From contig CM053252.1 of assembly GCA_028583405.1 (NCBI GenBank), positions 41,379,697 to 41,443,696 on the forward strand: a stretch of 64,000 nt of DNA, given 5' to 3'. The notes beneath the pieces were generated by a model. That model saw only the letters and a list, made by a program, of their open reading frames with translations, did no database searches and was not told the DNA's origin. Made by a program: the position numbers and the translations under genes. Shown piece by piece: positions 59,228-64,000 of this stretch (positions are counted from its first letter, which is position 1; each line of letters opens with the position of its first letter). This DNA comes from Pogonophryne albipinna (taxonomy: Eukaryota > Chordata > Actinopteri > Perciformes > Artedidraconidae).

Positions 59228-60710
59228 GCGCCCTAGGCGAAAATCAACGCCAGTGCGACGGGCCGGCCCTGAGTTCATATGCAACTCGCAAATATCTTTC
59301 TCTCTCTCTCTTCTCTCTCCTCTCTCCTCTCTTCTCTCTCCCTCTCTCTCAATGTTGGTACGCAAATGCGCCTTTTTTCAAATGACCCGGTGCTCTTTTT
59401 TTGGCCGAGGTGCGCATGCGCACCTGCGCACCAGTTATGTGCAGCCCTGCTTATAAACACACTTTATAAAGTCAGGCAACACTAACCAGGCTTCGTGTGA
59501 TTCTGTTTATTTGTACCTTACTTTGACCATCCGTTCACTGTTATTGATCATTGTGGAGAGAGGCAGACGTTTTGTATTATAGCAGCTATCGGATGGAATC
59601 AATACATGGGCTGCACAGGTTGTCGTGTCCGACTATCACAAGTAGAATCATAATAAAAATACGCCGGTAAAATGTGCCTGTAGAAAACGGTTTATGCCAC
59701 AATAGGATAGCAATAGCAGTAGTCAGTTTAGCTTCGGTTGCTATGCTAACATCACCCATTTTATACCAGAGAAACTTTCATAACAGCGTTGTGATACCAA
59801 ACAGCGTCAATTCAGACTGACACACATTCACTTAGGCTAAGGGGAACTGGGGATATGTATCAGCTGCTTGTGTGAGTCGGACAGTGAATACTTTAGAGCG
59901 GCCGCTGCAGTGTGAGCTAACCGGGTGCTAACGGGAGAATAAACTCCCGTGGAAGAGCAGCCAACACTGCAGCGGTCGGTAAATGCTGCAGAAACACATT
60001 AATAAACAATGAACCACGGCACTCTGGAGAAAAGCATAAGGTTGGAGAAGTCGTTATTCAATTTATTCTGGCTTCGTGTGATTAAAAGCAACACGATCAT
60101 CGACCCGACGCAGTTCCCCTTTGTTGTTGTGAGCGCCGTAATGCCGTTGGGGAGCAAATCAGCGATGTAAACGGTGACGTCATGACGCAGCAGCGGCAGC
60201 ACCAGTCGGGTGCTGGGCGGTGTGAACAGAGCGGGAGCAGAAAAGGGAAACCGGAGCTGAACCAGAAAAGCTCTAGCACGGAGCTAGAAAGGGAAAAGCG
60301 CTGGTGTGAAAGCCGCATCACTCTCGCGTGCCGGGGGTGCGCGGAGAACTGAGCGGAGAACTGCGCACAGCAGCTGAGGCCCTCTGGGCGGGGCCCCCTG
60401 CGCAAGGCGGGGCCCCATGCAGCCTGCGTGATTGGCCTGTAGGGAGGGGCGGCCCTGATTGTCCACCTCAAGACGGGTAACATTTAACCACACCTTGGAG
60501 CGCTTCTCTCCGCCATCCCCTCCGTGTGTTGCTGCATGTAGCAGCCGCGTGTGTAAACTGCCCCGCCCCCTCACACACAGACGGGGGAGAGAGATCTCGT
60601 CTGGATTGGAAAGGTCGAAAATACACCGACCATAGACGCATTTGTTTGTCTTTTTGCATGTTAGAAACGAGTTGGCGACACTAAGACTGCGAGATAATGT
60701 TTGTGTAGCA

Positions 60711-61436
60711 ATAGAGAACCGCAGTGACGCGTCCTAAAACCCGGCCGTAAGTTAGCATTTTTACCACGTCCGGTTCCTTCGATAAAAAGCAATGCAATTT
60801 CTCCATAGGATTTTGGAAAATAGCTCCAAATAAGGTCTGTGTTTGACACAAATTGAAGAGACAGATCACGTTTTGTTCTACGACATTAAATACATCAGCA
60901 GTGACCCCACTGGTGATTTTTGAAGAGTTTACGTGTCTGAAAAACGATGGTTGTTAACAAGTAGCTGAATAGGACTACAGAAGTTGTCCAGGCCGTTTTA
61001 CATCATTACACCGAACACGTAAAACACTCCCGCTAAGTTTGTTTGCCCTGTTCTGCTTGAAAGCAAGTACCTGCCTCCTGCAAACTGTTCAAACAAAGGC
61101 TTCAACTTGTACCATTTACAATCTGTATGTTTGAATATGGATCTTAAGTTGGCGTGATGTTGAAGCAGCGACCCTGCTGTAGTTCGTTTATAGCATAACG
61201 TTAGCATTTTGCTTCTGGCGACTAGATTTATGATTAGAAAATTATAAAAGTAGGATAGACATGTGGATATTATCCGGCTGAACAAAACGTGATCCGTCTC
61301 TTCAATTTGTGTCAACCACAGACCTTATTTCCAGCTATTTTTCAAATTCCTATGGAGAAATTGCATTGCGTTTTTGACGAAGGAACCGGAAGGAGTTTAC
61401 ATCCGGGTTTTAGGACGCGTCACTGCGGTTCTCTAT
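60711..61436. mobile_element. TA-flanked MITE with TIRs of about 165 bp
   Basis: The ends ATAGAGAACCGCAGTGACGC are inverted at both sides, and similarity extends inward through TCCTAAAACCCGG and AATTGAAGAGACRGATCACG for about 165 bp. Flanking TA dinucleotides fit a Tc1/mariner-type MITE. It interrupts the transposase exon at 61437. Confidence 0.88.
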
Positions 61437-61653
61437 AATACATGACCTTTCTCAACTCGCTACTCGGAGGGAAGTCGCTGTCATATGCCTTGTGAACACT
61501 CCGATAATGCCTCTCCACGTTACCTTTCTTTGGCAGAGCGACGCTTGCTTTACAAATAATAACCTTTGAATGTGACATCACAAAAAAATATTCTTCCTCC
61601 CATTCTGTGTGGAAGTGGTATGTCTTTAGCTTTTTGCTCGGTCCCGCACTCAT
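61437..61653 (-). pseudogene. hAT (Charlie/GTF2IRD2-like) transposase N-terminal exon, truncated
   Basis: Starts MSAGPSKKLKTYHFHTEWEE and continues through PKKGNVERHYRSVH and FPPSSELRK. This is the characteristic N-terminus of Charlie-type hAT transposases, also domesticated in GTF2IRD2 and similar genes. The expected Cys pair of the finger is damaged (VIICKAS), and the frame runs into the MITE directly after ELRK. It belongs to the outermost hAT. Confidence 0.82.
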
Positions 61654-61976
61654 TTTGTTGTTTGTCTCTTGTCTCTTTAACTTAATTTGAGTTTTCCCGG
61701 CACTTGACTGATTTTGTATCGCTTTGCATTCTGGGTTAACAGACTGGAAAGCGATAGGTCGCTTTTTCTGTCAATCAAGTAAACTCCTGAATTAAGTGGC
61801 AGGGATCAAAACCTGTTTTGTCTATTTTGTAAATCTACCAGCATTGCCCCCGCGGTCTACCGCGGACGACGTACTGGGCACCTCTGCCATAGACTGTATA
61901 TATAAATCTGATATAAATGGATGTAGGGTCCGTGACGTCAACTATAGGATTCTGCAGAGTTGCCGAGAAGCCCTTA

Positions 61977-62290
61977 CGGCTCCTACACACGGCGGCGTGC
62001 GTTTTCACCTGCCGGCGGGGGGGGCTGAAACTCGACCAACAACCAATCACTTGAATCTCCCGCCCCAGACACACAAGCACGCGGTTTGATTGGCTAGAGC
62101 TTGCAATGGCATATGATTCGATTGGCGAGGCGGCAAAAGTAGAACATTGCTCTACTTTTGCAGCGAGCACCGCGAGAGAAGCTACGCTTTGCTCCCACAA
62201 TGCAGTTCGGCGAATCGTGACGTCACCCCATTCAAAGTGAATGGGCAGAAGCGTTGAAGCGGCAACGCACGCCGCCGTGTGTAGGCTCTG
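61977..62290. mobile_element. PIF/Harbinger-like MITE with TTA duplication
   Basis: 314 bp. TIRs contain CCTACACACGGCGGCGTGCG at the left and the same sequence inverted at the right. TTA flanks both sides (61974-61976 and 62291-62293), as expected for the PIF/Harbinger superfamily. No coding capacity. Confidence 0.85.
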
Positions 62291-62399
62291 TTAGTAGGCG
62301 GAGTCGGCCACTAACGGCTCGACAGTGACGTCAGAGTTCAACTCCCACCTACTCCAAATAAGGGCAAAGAGGCGGAGCCGAGGCGGGACCTGCTGCCAC

Positions 62400-63320
62400 C
62401 GAGCTGGAAGTTCCAGAGCTAGCTGAAGCTACCAAGCTAAGCTAACATGCTCCCCATCTGCACACTGCCGTGGCATTTTACGTTTCTAAGGTAAACGGAC
62501 ATGAAACTATTCAGCAAAACTATAAATAATAATCTAAGTTATTGAGTTTTTAGCATAATACTTCAGAATCTTAAAATCCCTTAACGTTTGTATGCAATTG
62601 TGCTAAATTCAACACTGGAATCAAGCAAATATTAATATGTTTGCATGACATTAGTTATTTATATTTTGATATCACTTAACTATACGTTTAATACATTTAA
62701 GTCAAGCTAAGGTACATGTGATGGTAGCTAGTTAGTGCTCTTACCTGTGATGCCTCCTCCAAACAGCATAATAACCAGACTGTATCATTACAACTAGAAG
62801 TACCAGTTCTAGATCCTTGACTTTAGACAAACAATTCAAAAGACAAAATGTATTTAAAGACCAATCTTTATTTGAATGTGCCTCTTAACCTGATATTAGT
62901 TATACAGTAATAGTATTGACAATCTAAAAAAACTGAGCAACTCAACAGTCAACTTTATGTTTCTTATTGTCTAAAGCATTTATTATTTTCATTTTTCCCC
63001 TCTCATATTCAGTGTGGACGGATTGAGACAGCCTGGCGTCCAGAGCTGCAGAGACTTCAGGGAGAAACCTCCGTGTGATGGACGTCCTGTCTGTTGGTTT
63101 GGAGAGGACTGAGGGTCTTTCCTCAGCGAGGAGGACCAGGCCTGATGGAGGAGCCCATGCTGGGCGCAGCTGATACCAACTGCACAGGCCTAGTCTGTCA
63201 CTTTATTTGACTAAATGTGTTTACTTATACATTTAATAGGTTTACACCTTCTGTCCATATGTGCTTTTTATTTAAAACATTTGATTAACTTTTGGTTCAC
63301 ATTTCAATAAATTGTATTTG
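62400..63320 (+). ncRNA. Possible short spliced non-coding transcript
   Basis: A good donor (TTTCTAAG then GTAAAC at 62491) and a good acceptor (pyrimidine-rich, TTCAG ending at 63012) would join about 90 bases to a second exon ending at AATAAA (63306-63311). No reading frame across the junction is convincing. It could equally be part of another repeat. Confidence 0.2.
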
Positions 63321-64000
63321 TATTTGCACTCCTTTTGTCCATTATTCTTACTGAAAATGTTAGATTACACATTCACATCTGACTGAAGATTGGCCCCATT
63401 TATTTGTGACGTTGCAAACTCTGCGGTACAAGGCACAAGTGATGTGAAGCTCATAAAGTGAGGCAAATAGAAATAATCAGCTGATGGAGTGTAGATGTGG
63501 AAATAGCTGCATTCGATCAGCTGACTGTTTTCACAATAAAAGTAGTTTCTTAGTGAATGTCCTGTACTGGTCTTAAAATCTCATAACATCAGCTTTTAAT
63601 GTTCCTCTTGGATGTTCTTCTTGACCCTCAGAGAAGGAGAACATGTCGTGTCTTTCAGGCATGTCCTTTCCTAACAAAAATGACAGGAAACATAAAACAT
63701 ATTATTGCAGAACAAGTGTGTTATTATTAAGCAGTGTGTTTGTGTGTTTAGGGGCTGTAGATATAATTATTTTGTAATTGTAATGTTTTTTTTTTATTTC
63801 AACAGTGAGCTACAAAGACAATCAGATTATGAATGAACAGTATGAAGTTCATCAACAGTGAAATATATGTTATCAAAATAATATGTAACTGTTATCAAAA
63901 CGTAGTGCAACTGTAGAAGCTTGCTCTGTTGTCTCACTGAAATAATCACTTTTACCACGTTTTTTACAGACAATATTGAGAGATAAATAGTAGCAGTTCT
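63321..64000. other. No recognised feature
   Basis: AT-rich sequence without a convincing open frame, exon or named repeat. Confidence 0.4.

Larger units (their letters stand above)
50694..59449. mobile_element. Fourth-level hAT element, 8.8 kb including a retroelement
   Basis: Ends CAGGGGTGCACATAAC and, inverted, CAGGGCTGCACATAAC. The flanks 50686-50693 and 59450-59457 are both CTTATAAA. On the minus strand, about 51040-50890 reads FDPKPAVDLWMQAANRRLNQ followed by an acidic tail and a stop, which resembles the C-terminal end of hAT transposases. The retroelement 51619-59227 occupies most of it. Confidence 0.92.
50417..60318. mobile_element. Probable third-level TIR element
   Basis: Left end ATGCCCCTTTCACACCA and inverted right end ATGCGGCTTTCACACCA (15 of 17). 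Flanks CACCTCTC and CACTCTCG are similar but offset by one base, so the target duplication is uncertain. GAGCTCCGG-rich blocks lie just inside both ends. Confidence 0.55.
49362..60457. mobile_element. Second-level hAT element, 11.1 kb including nested insertions
   Basis: Ends CAGGGCCGCCCCT at the left and the same sequence inverted at the right. The flanks 49354-49361 and 60458-60465 are both ATTGTCCA. Its own sequence is only about 1.1 kb on the left (to about 50416) and 0.14 kb on the right; everything between belongs to later insertions. No transposase frame is visible in its own part. Confidence 0.92.
49204..60520 (-). pseudogene. BED zinc-finger exon of a hAT transposase, split by an 11-kb insertion
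   Basis: The minus strand from about 60520 to 60458 encodes EKRSKVWLNVTRLEVDN. The frame resumes at 49361 with APCQECLACKGGNTSNLSKH and LSKVHH. Together these give the W, C-x2-C and H-x4-H pattern of a BED finger, followed by a Ser/Thr/Pro linker. The two halves are separated exactly by the hAT at 49362-60457, and the duplicated ATTGTCCA keeps the frame on both sides. The rest of the transposase is not visible. Confidence 0.8.
48581..61886 (-). mobile_element. Outermost hAT (Charlie-like) element, 13.3 kb including nested insertions
   Basis: Left end CAGGGGTGCCCA and inverted right end CAGAGGTGCCCA (11 of 12). The flanks 48573-48580 and 61887-61894 are both CCATAGAC, an exact 8-bp duplication. 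A transposase N-terminal exon sits near the right end on the minus strand (61437-61653), so the element points leftward. At 48719 an additional hAT-type terminus (TAGGGCTGCAAC) begins, whose partner was not found. Confidence 0.88.

Overview
The window looks like teleost (probably percomorph) nuclear DNA. It holds compact spliced genes with teleost orthologue sequence, a teleost-type L2 LINE, Tc1-like and many hAT elements, long CA/TG microsatellites and large minisatellites. No bacterial-type operon, CRISPR array or tRNA gene was seen.

There are two recognisable host genes, arranged tail to tail. On the plus strand, 5573-6501 holds the last three coding exons of ech1 (dienoyl-CoA isomerase), ending in the peroxisomal signal SKL. 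An L2 LINE fills the intron just upstream. On the minus strand, 29710 down to 7047 holds an apparently complete cep295 (centriole/centrosome assembly). I could join 28 coding exons with consistent splice phases to give 2,173 codons. This gene carries most of the unusual coding structure: a 48-copy, 8-residue repeat inside exon 13; a 148-unit GT tract directly at the 3' splice site of exon 23; a 100-copy, 37-bp minisatellite that grew inside a TIR transposon in intron 19; a hAT element with its target-site duplication in intron 20; and a broken Tc1 transposase in intron 26.

From about 30 kb to 47 kb I see no host gene. This is a dense, nested deposit of non-autonomous TIR elements (several with identifiable target-site duplications), inverted and direct copies of one another, microsatellites, a LINE fragment, and an LTR-retrotransposon 3' end.

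From 48,581 to 61,886 there is a set of nested transposons, each layer supported by matching TIRs and, for three layers, exact 8-bp target-site duplications: hAT (48581-61886) containing hAT (49362-60457), containing a probable TIR element (about 50417-60318), containing hAT (50694-59449), containing an LTR retroelement (51619-59227) whose primer-binding site matches tRNA-Trp. Two transposase exons of the outer layer are each split by an insertion. After a TTA-flanked MITE (61977-62290) the last 1.7 kb has no recognised gene, only a possible short spliced non-coding transcript.

All gene and element names were assigned by reading the sequence, without database searches. Exon borders are predictions from splice consensus plus frame continuity.
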